Notes under the pieces: model-generated
Seen by the model: only the letters and a program-made list of their open reading frames with translations
What the model was told of the DNA's origin: nothing
Database searches by the model: none
In this document: one piece after another, positions 1 to 9,025 of the stretch
Numbering within the stretch: position 1 is the first letter of the stretch
Layout: every line of letters starts with the position of its first letter
Program-made: the position numbers and the translations under genes
From: Bordetella sp. H567
GTDB lineage: Bacteria; Pseudomonadota; Gammaproteobacteria; Burkholderiales; Burkholderiaceae_B
DNA length: 64,000 bases
Assembly: GCF_001704295.1 (NCBI RefSeq)
Contig: NZ_CP012334.1
Coordinates: forward strand, 942,084-1,006,083
Direction of reading: 5' to 3'

Positions 1-1517
1 TCCACCTTCTGTTTGACGGCGGGGTCCATGGCGATGGGCCGGCCCCATTCGCGGTCGGTCTCGCCCGGCCATTTATTGGTGGCGTCCAGGCCCATCTTGC
101 CGCCCAGTCCGGAAACCGGCGAGGCGAAATCCAGGTAGTCGATCGGGGTGTGTTCCACCAGCGTGGTGTCTCGCACCGGGTCCATGCGGGTAGTCATGGC
201 CCATACGACTTCCTTCCAGTCGCGCGGGTTCACGTCCTCGTCGACCACGATGATGAACTTGGTGTACATGAACTGGCGCAGCACGCTCCATAGCCCGAAC
301 ATGACGCGCTTGGCATGGCCGGCGTACTGTTTGCGGATGGAGACCACGGCCAGCCGATAGCTGCAGCCTTCTGGCGGAAGGTAGAAATCGACGATCTCGG
401 GCAGTTGGCGGCGCAGCAGCGGCACGAAGACCTCGTTCAGCGCCACGCCCAGCACCGCCGGTTCGTCGGGCGGCTTGCCGGTATAGGTGGAGTGGTAGAT
501 GGGATCGCGGCGCATCGTGATGCGATCCACCGTGAACACCGGGAACCAGTCGCGTTCGTTGTAATAGCCGGTGTGGTCTCCGTACGGACCTTCCAGGGCC
601 ATTTCGTAGCCGGTATCCGGCGGCGGCGCCACGCCCTCGGGCACCGACGGCGCCAGGGCGCGCGGATCCGTAGCCGGCAGCAGATGCCCCTCCAGGACGA
701 TTTCGGCATACGCAGGCACGGAGAGCTCGCTGCCCAGCGCCTTGGCGACTTCGGTGCGGGATCCGCGCAGCAGGCCCGCGAACTGGTACTCCGACAGCGT
801 ATCTGGCACCGGCGTCACCGCGCCCAGGATGGTCGCGGGATCGGCGCCCAGCGCCACGGCGATAGGGAAGGGCTGGCCGGGATAGGCCTGGGCGTGTTCG
901 CGGAAGTCCAGCGCGCCGCCCCGGTGCGATAGCCAGCGCATGATCAGCTTGTTGCGGCCGACGGGCTGCTGCCGGTAGATGCCCAGGTTCTGGCGGCGCG
1001 CGCGCGGTCCCTTGGTGATCACCAGTCCCCACGTCAGCAGCGGGGCGACGTCGCCCGGCCAGCAGGTTTGCAGCGGCAGCCGGGAGAGGTCGACATCGTC
1101 GCCTTCCAGTACGACTTCCTGGCATGCCGGCGCCCGTACGGTCTTGGGGCTCATGTCCCACAAGGCGGCCTTCAGCATCGCCACTTTGGCGAAGGCATCG
1201 CGCAGGCCCTTCGGCGCTTCGGGTTCGCGCAGGGATGCCAATAGTTCGCCGGTATCGCGCAGGGCCTCCACCTGGTCCGCGCCCATGCCCCAGGCTACGC
1301 GCCGCGGCGTGCCGAAGAGGTTGGCCAGCACGGGCATGCCCGCCCGCTGGCCCTGGTGACGCGCGTTCTCGAACAGCAGCGCCGGGCCGCCGGCGCGTAG
1401 CACGCGGTCGGCGATCTCCGTCATTTCCAGGTGCGTCGACACCGGCGCGGCGATGCGCTTGAGGTCGCCGCGCGATTCGAGCTGGGCGATGAAATCTCTT
1501 AAATCTCGGTATTTCAC
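1..1517 (-). CDS. ubiD: UbiD, 4-hydroxy-3-polyprenylbenzoate decarboxylase (3' end cut by window)
   Basis: The minus-strand frame is open from a GTG at 1515-1517 to the window edge and reads as a canonical UbiD. It begins with [13 protein letters not shown]. It also has [12 protein letters not shown] and, near the truncated C-terminus, [17 protein letters not shown]. UbiD uses prenylated FMN made by UbiX to decarboxylate 4-hydroxy-3-polyprenylbenzoate in ubiquinone biosynthesis. About 505 codons are present, so only a short C-terminal piece is missing. No in-frame ATG lies upstream of the GTG and its Shine-Dalgarno is weak; the start was chosen from the conserved N-terminus. Confidence 0.94.
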   Translation of the reverse strand, partial: MKYRDLRDFIAQLESRGDLKRIAAPVSTHLEMTEIADRVLRAGGPALLFENARHQGQRAGMPVLANLFGTPRRVAWGMGADQVEALRDTGELLASLREPEAPKGLRDAFAKVAMLKAALWDMSPKTVRAPACQEVVLEGDDVDLSRLPLQTCWPGDVAPLLTWGLVITKGPRARRQNLGIYRQQPVGRNKLIMRWLSHRGGALDFREHAQAYPGQPFPIAVALGADPATILGAVTPVPDTLSEYQFAGLLRGSRTEVAKALGSELSVPAYAEIVLEGHLLPATDPRALAPSVPEGVAPPPDTGYEMALEGPYGDHTGYYNERDWFPVFTVDRITMRRDPIYHSTYTGKPPDEPAVLGVALNEVFVPLLRRQLPEIVDFYLPPEGCSYRLAVVSIRKQYAGHAKRVMFGLWSVLRQFMYTKFIIVVDEDVNPRDWKEVVWAMTTRMDPVRDTTLVEHTPIDYLDFASPVSGLGGKMGLDATNKWPGETDREWGRPIAMDPAVKQKV

Positions 1518-1661
1518 AGGAGGCCTACGGGAAAGCAAATGTGAATTCGCAGAAGTTAGGCTAAATTGCCCAACGTTGCATGGAACTTGCGGGATTTGTT
1601 ACATATGAGCAGCCGATAAGAGGTTAACATCCCCTTCCCTTTAAAACGCAGGAGGTCACCA

Positions 1662-2519
1662 ATGCCTTATGCGTCAGTGGCCAATTACCCGCTTCGGCAG
1701 TTGGCACAAGGCGTTCACCGCTATCTCGGCGAATGGCTGCGGACCTGCGCTGTCTACCTGGGCATCGCCGTTATCGTCACCGTTAGCATGGGTTTGGCTT
1801 TGCCCGGTCTGCGCGACCAGGCGCTGCAGGTACACACCGCACTGCTGGCGGCGCTCGCGCCGGCCACGGTCCCGCCGGCGGGATCGGACACCAGCTATGC
1901 CGACGCCGATACATCGGCCGACATCGACCTGGACGTCGACAAGCCGTCCGGCACGCCGGGCGCGGTGGCGCTCGCGGTGCCGGAGGCGGGCAACAATGCC
2001 ACCGCCTTTCTTACGCCGCTGCCTCATCCCGGGATCAAGACCGCGCCCCATGCGGACGTCGTGAGCAACGCGCAAACGGAAGCGCTGCGCAACTATATCT
2101 CGCGCAAGTACAAGGTGGCCTCGGATGCGACCGCCGTCCTGGTCAATACGGCCTACAAGGTCGGCCGCGATTTGAAGATCGACCCGCTGCTGCTGCTGGC
2201 GGTCATCGCCGTGGAATCCCGCTACAACCCCTTCGCGGAAAGCAGCGTGGGGGCGCAAGGCCTGATGCAGGTGATGACCAGCGTGCACCAGTCCAAGTTC
2301 GATGCCTACGGGAAGAAGGGCGCGCTGGACCCGGTCGCCAATATCCGTGTCGGCGCCGGCATCCTGAAGGACTGCATCAAGCGGCGCGGTTCGGTCACGG
2401 GCGGCCTGGCCTGCTATGTCGGCGCCAGTGGCGCCAACGATGGCGGCTATGGCGACAAGGTGCAGGCGGAACGCCGCCGGCTCGCCCTGGCGTCGGGCAT
2501 CCCCTTGGCGCGCGACTAG
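1662..2519 (+). CDS. membrane-anchored lytic transglycosylase, SLT family
   Basis: This 285-residue protein has one N-terminal membrane segment at about residues 29-50. A low-complexity Ala/Asp/Pro linker follows, then a C-terminal SLT (lysozyme-like) domain. The catalytic Glu is E185 in VIAVESRYNP, and the GLMQVM motif that follows is typical of the family. It should cleave peptidoglycan glycan strands in the periplasm with formation of 1,6-anhydromuramic ends. The start has AGGAGGT about seven bases upstream. It is divergent from ubiD. Its last 36 bp, including the stop codon, are duplicated in tandem just downstream. Confidence 0.88.
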   Translation: MPYASVANYPLRQLAQGVHRYLGEWLRTCAVYLGIAVIVTVSMGLALPGLRDQALQVHTALLAALAPATVPPAGSDTSYADADTSADIDLDVDKPSGTPGAVALAVPEAGNNATAFLTPLPHPGIKTAPHADVVSNAQTEALRNYISRKYKVASDATAVLVNTAYKVGRDLKIDPLLLLAVIAVESRYNPFAESSVGAQGLMQVMTSVHQSKFDAYGKKGALDPVANIRVGAGILKDCIKRRGSVTGGLACYVGASGANDGGYGDKVQAERRRLALASGIPLARD

Positions 2520-2556
2520 GCCCTGGCGTCGGGCATCTCCTTGGCGCGCGACTAGG
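2485..2556. repeat. 36-bp tandem duplication of the gene end, including the stop codon
   Basis: Bases 2485-2520 (last codons and TAG of the transglycosylase gene) are repeated at 2521-2556 with one mismatch, C to T. The first nine or so bases of a third unit follow. The duplication lies outside the coding sequence because the first TAG ends translation. It looks like a recent replication-slippage event. Confidence 0.9.
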
Positions 2557-2564
2557 CTCTGGCG

Positions 2565-3734
2565 TTAACCACCGCGCAGGCCTTCCAGGAAGCCGCCAAT
2601 GCGGCTGACAGCGGCCTCCAGCTGTTCCATGCCCGTCGTATAGGCGAAGCGCAGGGTACGGCTGGCGTGCGCGGGCCCGAAGTCCATGCCCGGCACCGCC
2701 GCCACGCCGGCCTCGTTCAGCAGCCGGGCGGCGAACTGGGCGCTGTCCATGCCCCAGCGCGATATATCGGCATAGATATAGAAGGCGCCGTCGGGTTTGA
2801 CCGGTACGTCGATGCCCAGCCGCTGGAAGGCATCCAGCAGGAAATCCCGGCGCTGCTGGAACGCCAGGCGCCGTTCTTCATAGAGCGCCAGCGCATCGGG
2901 CGTGAAGCAGGCCAGGGCCGCGTGCTGCGCCAGGGTGGGTGCGCAGATCGCCAGGCTCGCCGCCATCTTCTCCACGGTCGCCACCATGGCCGGCGGCACG
3001 ATCAGCCAGCCCAGCCGCCATCCGGTCATGTTGAAGTACTTCGAAAAGCTGTTGATGACCACGACGTCGTCGTCCAGGGCCAGCGCCGAACGCGGTTGCC
3101 CGTCGTAGGACAGGCCCAGGTAGATCTCGTCCATCAAGGTGAAGCCGCCGCGTGCCCGGGTTTCGCCCAGGAGTCCGGCCAGTTCGGCCTGCGCGATCGA
3201 CGTGCCGGTGGGGTTGCTGGGCGATGCGATGATGGTGCCGCGGGTGCGCGCCGTCCAATGGTCGCGCAAGTCCGCCTCGGCCAGCTGGAAGCGCCGGGCC
3301 GGCGTGCTGGGAATCAAGCGCGGCCGTCCGCCGGCGGCCAGCACGAAGTTGCTGTTGGCGGGATAGGACGGGTCGGGCATGAGGACTTCGTCGCCCGGAT
3401 TGACCAGCGCTCCGCAGGCCAGTGACAGGGCGCCGGAGGCGCCGGCCGTGACGATGACACGGGCGGGATCGACGCGGGCGCCGAAGCGGGTGTAGAACGC
3501 CGCGATCGCCTCGCGCAAGGCGGACAGGCCGGCGGGCGGGCTGTACCCGCTTTGTCCGGCGCGCGCCGCGCGTTCCAGCGCTTCCACGACCTGGGGGGGC
3601 GCGGTAAAGTCCGGTTCGCCGATGCCCAGGCTGATAATGTCCCGGCCGGCCGCCTGCAGCGCCTGCGCCTGCTTGAACACCTCCACTGCGTGGAAGGTCA
3701 GGAATTCATGGGTACGGTAGGCAAGGGAAGACAT
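2565..3734 (-). CDS. PLP-dependent aminotransferase, class I/II
   Basis: This is a 389-residue fold-type I aminotransferase of normal family length. SNPTGT carries the PLP-contacting Asn, SFSKYFNMTGWRLGW carries the Schiff-base Lys, and the C-terminal LRFAY carries the substrate-carboxylate Arg. It should exchange an amino group between an amino acid and 2-oxoglutarate or another 2-oxo acid. The substrate cannot be told from sequence; members of this subgroup act on aspartate, alanine or aromatic amino acids. It converges with the transglycosylase gene and is divergent from the next gene, with a gap of under 50 bp. Confidence 0.9.
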   Translation of the reverse strand: MSSLAYRTHEFLTFHAVEVFKQAQALQAAGRDIISLGIGEPDFTAPPQVVEALERAARAGQSGYSPPAGLSALREAIAAFYTRFGARVDPARVIVTAGASGALSLACGALVNPGDEVLMPDPSYPANSNFVLAAGGRPRLIPSTPARRFQLAEADLRDHWTARTRGTIIASPSNPTGTSIAQAELAGLLGETRARGGFTLMDEIYLGLSYDGQPRSALALDDDVVVINSFSKYFNMTGWRLGWLIVPPAMVATVEKMAASLAICAPTLAQHAALACFTPDALALYEERRLAFQQRRDFLLDAFQRLGIDVPVKPDGAFYIYADISRWGMDSAQFAARLLNEAGVAAVPGMDFGPAHASRTLRFAYTTGMEQLEAAVSRIGGFLEGLRGG

Positions 3735-3781
3735 ACGATGCTGGCGTGCGGTCGGCGGATAGGAAGAAGGGAATTGTAGTC

Positions 3782-4750
3782 ATGCAGCCATCGCGACGTG
3801 CGTTTCTTCTGGGGCGGGCGGCGCCGCGCACGCCGTGGCAGGTTTTCTGCCGCGAGCTGGGCCGCGTCTGCGGCGGGGATCTGAAGCCGATCTCGCCCGA
3901 CGCCTTGCCGCCCTCCGCCGCGCCGCAGGCACGCTGGGCGCCCCTGGTGGGGGCGGACGTGCGGCGGGCCCGCGCGCTGTGCGCCGAGCATGGCGTCCAG
4001 TTGGCGCTGAGCGACACCACGGTGTCGACGGAAGGGCGGCCCGTGCTGTGGGTGGATCCCGTGTGGTTGAACGATCTGGTACGCGAGCCCGGCCCCGTGC
4101 CGCGCTGGCGCACCGGGCCAGGGGTAACCCTGGGCGCGCTGGCCGGCGTCGGCTTGCGGCAGTTCGCCGGTGCCCCGCCGGACCGTACGCTGGCCGCCTG
4201 GTTGGGCGATCGGGGCGCGGCCACTTGGCCGACGGGCCGCGGCGATCTGTCCGGCGTGCATGCGGCGGATGTGCTGCTGGCCGATGGCGTGGCCGACACC
4301 CTGGGGCCTTTCGGCGCGGACGACGGACTGCCGCTGCGCACCGCGGCCTTGCAGCAACTGGTGCCCGCGCTGTTCCGCCTGGCCTCCGGCACGGAGGCCC
4401 AGTGGTGCAAGGAATTGCCGTCGTGGCCCGCGCATTACCGCATGGACGCGCTGCTTCCGCGGGCACCCGCCACGCTCAACCTGGCCCACTTGCTGCACGG
4501 GCATGCAGGCACGCTGGCATGGGTGGAAAGCGTGGTGCTGCAGATGCCGGAAGGGGAATCCGCGCCCGCGGACGCCGATGCCGCGAAAGGAGGTGGCCCG
4601 TCGCCGCGGGCCGATGCCGGGGAGGGGCGTGGCCAACCGGCAAACGCCGGCGGCGCGGATGGCCAGCTGCCGCCGGCGCAGGCGCGCGCCTTGGACCGCC
4701 GCGTCAAATCGAACTTCGATCCGGCCGGCGTTTTTCCTGAATTGGCATGA
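3782..4750 (+). CDS. FAD-linked oxidoreductase-like protein (GlcE-like, degenerate)
   Basis: This 322-residue product begins MQPSRRAFLLG, which resembles the start of a twin-arginine signal but lacks a long hydrophobic stretch. The central part has LLHGHAGTLAWVESVVL, like the GSEGTLG segment of FAD_binding_4 proteins. The C-terminus ends RRVKSNFDPAGVFPE, close to the RRIKxxFDPxGIFNPG ending of glycolate oxidase subunit GlcE and related oxidases. The N-terminal PP-type FAD loop is not obvious, so FAD binding may be reduced or lost. An Ala/Gly/Asp-rich insert precedes the C-terminal motif. The ATG at 3782 was preferred over a longer in-frame start at 3746 because GAAGAAGGGA precedes it. Confidence 0.55.
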   Translation: MQPSRRAFLLGRAAPRTPWQVFCRELGRVCGGDLKPISPDALPPSAAPQARWAPLVGADVRRARALCAEHGVQLALSDTTVSTEGRPVLWVDPVWLNDLVREPGPVPRWRTGPGVTLGALAGVGLRQFAGAPPDRTLAAWLGDRGAATWPTGRGDLSGVHAADVLLADGVADTLGPFGADDGLPLRTAALQQLVPALFRLASGTEAQWCKELPSWPAHYRMDALLPRAPATLNLAHLLHGHAGTLAWVESVVLQMPEGESAPADADAAKGGGPSPRADAGEGRGQPANAGGADGQLPPAQARALDRRVKSNFDPAGVFPELA

Positions 4751-5014
4751 TGGCTGCCGTGCTTACGGTGCGGCATGCCCTTGCCCACGGCGCCTTGTGC
4801 GGCCGGATTTCGCGGGCGGAGTAAGATAAAAGACTTTCCAGATGTAAGAAATGATGTGGCGGACACGCGTTTGCCCATCGTTTCTTCGTGATGCCCGGGC
4901 GACGCGGCGGCAGGCACGGCGGCGGTTTCACGCGCCGTTTCCGGCACAGGCCCCTCAAGGGACTAGAATCCTGCGTTTTCGGTTTTCAACTTTCTTCACA
5001 CGTATCAAGCGATC

Positions 5015-7303
5015 ATGGACGCCAATCTGCGCAAGGCCGCGCTCGAATATCACGAGCAAGACCGCCCCGGCAAGATCTCGGTCACGCCGACCAAGCAACT
5101 GACCAACCAACGCGATCTGGCGCTGGCCTATACGCCGGGTGTCGCGGCCGCCTGCGAAGAAATCGTCACGGATCCGGTGAACGCCTTTCGCTACACCAGC
5201 CGCGGCAACCTGGTTGGCGTGATCTCCAACGGTACGGCGGTGCTGGGCCTGGGCAACATCGGCGCGCTGGCGTCCAAGCCCGTGATGGAAGGCAAGGCCG
5301 TGCTGTTCAAGAAGTTCGCCGGCCTGGATGTCTTCGACATCGAGATCAGCGAGACCGATCCGGACAAGCTGGTCGAGATCATCGCCGGCCTGGAGCCCAC
5401 GTTCGGCGGCATCAACCTGGAAGACATCAAGGCGCCTGAATGCTTCATCGTCGAGCGCAAGCTGCGCGAGCGCATGAAGATCCCGGTCTTCCATGATGAC
5501 CAGCATGGCACCGCCATCACCGTTTGCGCCGCCTTCATCAACGGCTTGAAGGTCGTCGGCAAGGAGATCACCAAGGTGAAGGTGGTGACTTCCGGCGCGG
5601 GCGCCGCGGCGCTGGCGTGCCTGGAATTGATGGTCGACCTGGGCCTGCCCCTCGAGAACATCTGGGTCACGGATATCGAGGGCGTGGTGTACGAAGGCCG
5701 CACCACGCTGATGGACCCGGACAAGGCGCGCTTCGCGCGCAAGACCGACCTGCGCAAGCTGGGCGAAGTGATCGAAGGCGCGGACGTGTTCCTGGGCCTG
5801 TCGGCCGGCAACGTGCTGAAGCCCGACATGGTCGCCGCGATGGCCGCGCGGCCGCTGATTCTGGCGCTGGCCAACCCCACGCCGGAAGTGCTGCCCGAAG
5901 TGGTCAAGAGCGTGCGCGACGACGCCGTCATGGCGACCGGCCGATCGGACTACCCGAACCAGGTCAACAACGTCCTGTGCTTCCCGTATATCTTCCGTGG
6001 CGCGCTGGACGTCGGCGCCACCACCATCACGCGCGGCATGGAGAAGGCCGCCGTGTACGCCATCGCCAAGCTGGCGCAGGAAGAACAGAGCGAAGTCGTG
6101 GCGGCCGCCTACGGTACCTTCGACCTCTGTTTCGGCCCCGAATACTTTATCCCCAAGCCGTTCGATCCGCGCCTGATCGTGCGCATCGCGCCCGCCGTGG
6201 CGCGGGCCGCGATGGAAGAGGGCGTGGCGACGCGCCCGCTGGCCGATATGGACAACTATATCGAGCAGCTGCAGCAGTTCGTCTACCACTCCGGCGCCTT
6301 CATGAAGCCGCTGTTCGCCGCGTCCAAGCGCCTGGTGCGCGAAGGCGGCAAGTCGCGCGTGGTCTTCACCGAAGGCGAGGACGAACGCGTGCTGCGCGCC
6401 GTGCAGGTCGTTGTGGACGAAGGCCTGGCCAAGCCCATCCTGGTGGGCCGTCCGGCGGTGCTGGCCGCGCGCATCGAGCGCCTGGGCTTGCGCATACGCC
6501 TGGGCGAGGACGTCGAGGTCACGAATCCCGAGTACGACGAGCGCTTCCATCGCTACTGGACCACGTATTGGGAATTGATGTGCCGCCGCGGCATTACCAA
6601 GGAGATGGCGCGCGTGGAAATGCGTCGCCGCCTGACGCTGATCGGCGCGATGATGGTGCACCTGGGCGATGCGGACGCCATGGTCTGCGGCACGGTGGGC
6701 GCCTATGCCGACCACCTGCGTTTCGTCGACGAAGTGATCGGCAGGCGTCCGGGCTGCAACGTCTACGCGGCCATGAGCATCCTGCTGCTGTCCGAGCGCA
6801 CTGTCGTGCTGGTGGACACGCATATCAACGAAGACCCCAGCGCCGAACAGATCGCGGAATTCACCATCGCCGCCGCGCAGGAGATGAACCGCCTGAACGT
6901 GGCGCCGAAGGTGGCGCTGCTGTCGCGCTCCAATTTCGGGTCGGGCAGCTCGTCGTCCGGCGAGAAGATGCGCGCGGCCTTGCAGCTGGTGCGCGAGCGC
7001 GCGCCGGAAATCGAAATCGATGGTGAAATGCACGGCGACTGCGCGCTGGACGAAGAGCTGCGCCTGCGCATCCTGCCGTCTTCCACCTTGAAGGGCAGCG
7101 CCAATCTGCTGGTGTGCCCCAATGTCGATTCCGGCAACATCGCGTATAACCTGCTGAAGACCGCGGCGGGCGGCAATGTGGCCGTCGGGCCCTTCCTGCT
7201 GGGGGCCAACGCGCCGGTACACATTCTTACCTCCAGTTCCACGGTGCGGCGCATCGTCAACATAACGGCGCTTGCCGTGGTGGACGCGAACAACCGCCGC
7301 TAG
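5015..7303 (+). CDS. maeB: NADP-dependent malic enzyme with C-terminal phosphotransacetylase-like domain
   Basis: This is a 762-residue two-domain protein. Residues 1 to about 420 are the malic enzyme, with [33 protein letters not shown] and the dinucleotide-binding [13 protein letters not shown]. Residues about 430-755 are a PTA_PTB domain like that of E. coli MaeB, usually considered regulatory. The enzyme oxidatively decarboxylates malate to pyruvate with reduction of NADP+, linking the TCA cycle to NADPH and pyruvate supply. Length and order match the family. A strong hairpin lies just downstream. Confidence 0.96.
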   Translation: MDANLRKAALEYHEQDRPGKISVTPTKQLTNQRDLALAYTPGVAAACEEIVTDPVNAFRYTSRGNLVGVISNGTAVLGLGNIGALASKPVMEGKAVLFKKFAGLDVFDIEISETDPDKLVEIIAGLEPTFGGINLEDIKAPECFIVERKLRERMKIPVFHDDQHGTAITVCAAFINGLKVVGKEITKVKVVTSGAGAAALACLELMVDLGLPLENIWVTDIEGVVYEGRTTLMDPDKARFARKTDLRKLGEVIEGADVFLGLSAGNVLKPDMVAAMAARPLILALANPTPEVLPEVVKSVRDDAVMATGRSDYPNQVNNVLCFPYIFRGALDVGATTITRGMEKAAVYAIAKLAQEEQSEVVAAAYGTFDLCFGPEYFIPKPFDPRLIVRIAPAVARAAMEEGVATRPLADMDNYIEQLQQFVYHSGAFMKPLFAASKRLVREGGKSRVVFTEGEDERVLRAVQVVVDEGLAKPILVGRPAVLAARIERLGLRIRLGEDVEVTNPEYDERFHRYWTTYWELMCRRGITKEMARVEMRRRLTLIGAMMVHLGDADAMVCGTVGAYADHLRFVDEVIGRRPGCNVYAAMSILLLSERTVVLVDTHINEDPSAEQIAEFTIAAAQEMNRLNVAPKVALLSRSNFGSGSSSSGEKMRAALQLVRERAPEIEIDGEMHGDCALDEELRLRILPSSTLKGSANLLVCPNVDSGNIAYNLLKTAAGGNVAVGPFLLGANAPVHILTSSSTVRRIVNITALAVVDANNRR

Positions 7304-7318
7304 GCGGTCGCACGCGGC

Positions 7319-7370
7319 GACAGGGCCGCAAGCAGGCGGGCCGCCAGGCCGGCCTGCTTGCGGCCCTGTC
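7319..7370 (+). terminator. 19-bp perfect hairpin after maeB
   Basis: Arms 7319-7337 and 7352-7370 are perfectly complementary over 19 bp, with a 14-nt loop. It starts about 16 bp after the maeB stop. No long T tract follows, only CATTTGCGG, so it may stop transcription weakly or mainly protect the mRNA 3' end. Confidence 0.7.
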
Positions 7371-7595
7371 CATTTGCGGCGCCGATCGGCACCCGTCGCG
7401 CCATTGCAACTTTTCCGCCCGTTTTTGCCGCGCTCGGTGTATCTTCCGAATCCACAGCGCCGAGCGTGGACGATGCGTGTATCGGGATGGCGCAAAAACA
7501 TGCCGCGACGTGATTGATCGATCGGGTTTATGCCGATACGATGCAGCGTATTCCGCGGATGGATCGCGGCGGATTTTTTTGCAGGAGGTCCGAGC

Positions 7596-8060
7596 ATGGC
7601 CAGAACCGGTCAGCCCGCATTGCAGCGACAGCTGCAGCGTGGCGGCGAGCTCGATGCGGCTACGCTGGACAAGCAATCAGTGGTCGAGGCCACTGGTGAA
7701 TTGCGCGCGGCCTTGTACGTGGCGGACTGCGATCGGGCGCGCAGCCGCTCGGCCGTGTTCCGTGCCATCGCCAAGGCGGTGGACTTCCCCATGCATTTCC
7801 GCAGTTTCGACGAACTGTCGGACTGCCTCTCCGATACCGTGCTGGATCAAAAAGTGGGCGTCGTGCTGTGGCTCTACAAGCTGCATTCCGGCGACCCGGC
7901 ACTGGAAGAAGACGCGGCACGCATTCTGTCCATCTGCCAGGACGTCACCGAATACGCGCGCGAAAACGGCCGGCTCTTCGCCTACATCGTCGAACATGCG
8001 GGCGCGCATCCCGCCGCGGAACCGGGCGTGGCGGCGGCGCCCTACGGCGAAGCCGATTAG
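7596..8060 (+). CDS. barstar-fold protein
   Basis: This 154-residue protein looks like the barstar (barnase inhibitor) family. It has an N-terminal strand LRAALYVADC, a helix with the family's characteristic FRSFDELSDCL, and a terminal strand RLFAYIVEH. Barstar itself blocks an extracellular RNase; proteobacterial homologues are mostly uncharacterised. No RNase or toxin-like gene lies beside it, so a toxin-antidote role is not supported here. The ATG at 7596 has AGGAGG seven bases upstream and beats an earlier in-frame ATG at 7530. It converges with rsmE. Confidence 0.8.
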   Translation: MARTGQPALQRQLQRGGELDAATLDKQSVVEATGELRAALYVADCDRARSRSAVFRAIAKAVDFPMHFRSFDELSDCLSDTVLDQKVGVVLWLYKLHSGDPALEEDAARILSICQDVTEYARENGRLFAYIVEHAGAHPAAEPGVAAAPYGEAD

Positions 8061-8075
8061 ATCCGTCCTTCCGGT

Positions 8076-8825
8076 TCAGCGGGACGCTGCTTCATCCCAG
8101 CCCAGCAGCGCGGTCGTCGCCGCGACCAGGGCCAGGCCCGCGGTTTCGGTGCGCAGCACGCGCGGGCCGAAGCTGGCGGTGACGACGTCCGCGGCGCGCG
8201 CGGCATCGCGTTCCGCATCCGACCAGCCGCCTTCCGGGCCGACCAGCAGGGCGATCGACCGGGTATCCCGCGGCTCGCCCAGGGCGGCTTTCAAGGGCGT
8301 GCCGTCTTCCGGATGACACAGCAGGCGCCGTCCCAGGGGCGGTGTTTCCAGCCAGCGCGGCAACGCCATCACGGGTTCGATGTGCATCAGCCGGTTGCGT
8401 CCGCACTGTTCGCTGGCGGCCTCCGCGATGCGGCGCCAATGCGCCAGCCGCTTGTCCTGCCGCTCGCCGTTCAACTGCAATACGCTGCGCTGCGCCGCGA
8501 TGGGCACGAGCTGGCGCACGCCCAGCTCCACGGCTTTTTCCACGATCCAGTCCATCTTGTCGCCCGATGGCAGGCCCTGTACCAGCGTGATGCCGCCGGC
8601 CAGCTCGGCCTCGCGCGGGTCGTGCGCGCCCAATTCGGCATGGACGGTCTTGCCGGCGATGCGCAGCGTCGCGGGATATTCGCCGCCGTTGCCGTCGAAC
8701 AGCACCACCGTGTCGCCGTCGCGCAGGCGCAGCACCCGCGCGGCATGATGGGCGATGGCATCGGGCAATTCGATGCGGGCATGGGGGGAAAGCGCGAAGG
8801 CGCAATGGAAGCGGGGACTGGGCAT
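8076..8825 (-). CDS. rsmE: RsmE, 16S rRNA m3U1498 methyltransferase
   Basis: This 249-residue SPOUT-class methyltransferase has an N-terminal PUA-like part (HHAARVLRLRDGD) and a C-terminal trefoil-knot domain. The knot domain has LLVGPEGGWSDAERDAA and FGPRVLRTETAGLALVAA, the RsmE cofactor-binding knot signatures. It methylates N3 of U1498 in 16S rRNA using SAM. The start at 8825 (MPSPRFHC) matches the family N-terminus; a longer in-frame ATG at 8885 would add an unlikely 20-residue tail. Confidence 0.95.
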   Translation of the reverse strand: MPSPRFHCAFALSPHARIELPDAIAHHAARVLRLRDGDTVVLFDGNGGEYPATLRIAGKTVHAELGAHDPREAELAGGITLVQGLPSGDKMDWIVEKAVELGVRQLVPIAAQRSVLQLNGERQDKRLAHWRRIAEAASEQCGRNRLMHIEPVMALPRWLETPPLGRRLLCHPEDGTPLKAALGEPRDTRSIALLVGPEGGWSDAERDAARAADVVTASFGPRVLRTETAGLALVAATTALLGWDEAASR

Positions 8826-8952
8826 GGCAATGAGGGTAAAAGCGTGCGTGCCGGGAATCTTACCCGGCCACGGCGCCGTGTCCACCGCATGGCCGACCGA
8901 CTCTACACCGCCCGGCGGAGCCCGCGCCGGCGGGCGTTTCGCGACCCGGTGC

Positions 8953-8958
8953 TAAAAT
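8953..8958 (+). promoter_or_regulatory. possible -10 element upstream of tkt
   Basis: TAAAAT followed by CG lies about 70 bp before the tkt start. The same TAAAATCG octamer occurs upstream of fba and purE in this window. No convincing -35 hexamer is seen at 17 bp. Confidence 0.35.
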
Positions 8959-9025
8959 CGTGAGCTCTTCAAACCCTATGCCCGGCCCTTTTTTTTATCC
9001 CCGCCGGCAGACGAGCCCTTCCAGA

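Noticed and set aside
4955-7597. 880-codon minus-strand open frame across maeB
   Set aside because: It is a shadow frame of a GC-rich gene; composition (His, Gln, Arg, Gly) is not protein-like, while the plus strand encodes a canonical malic enzyme.
7596-8060. Toxin-antitoxin system based on the barstar-like gene
   Set aside because: No RNase or other toxin-like gene lies next to it.
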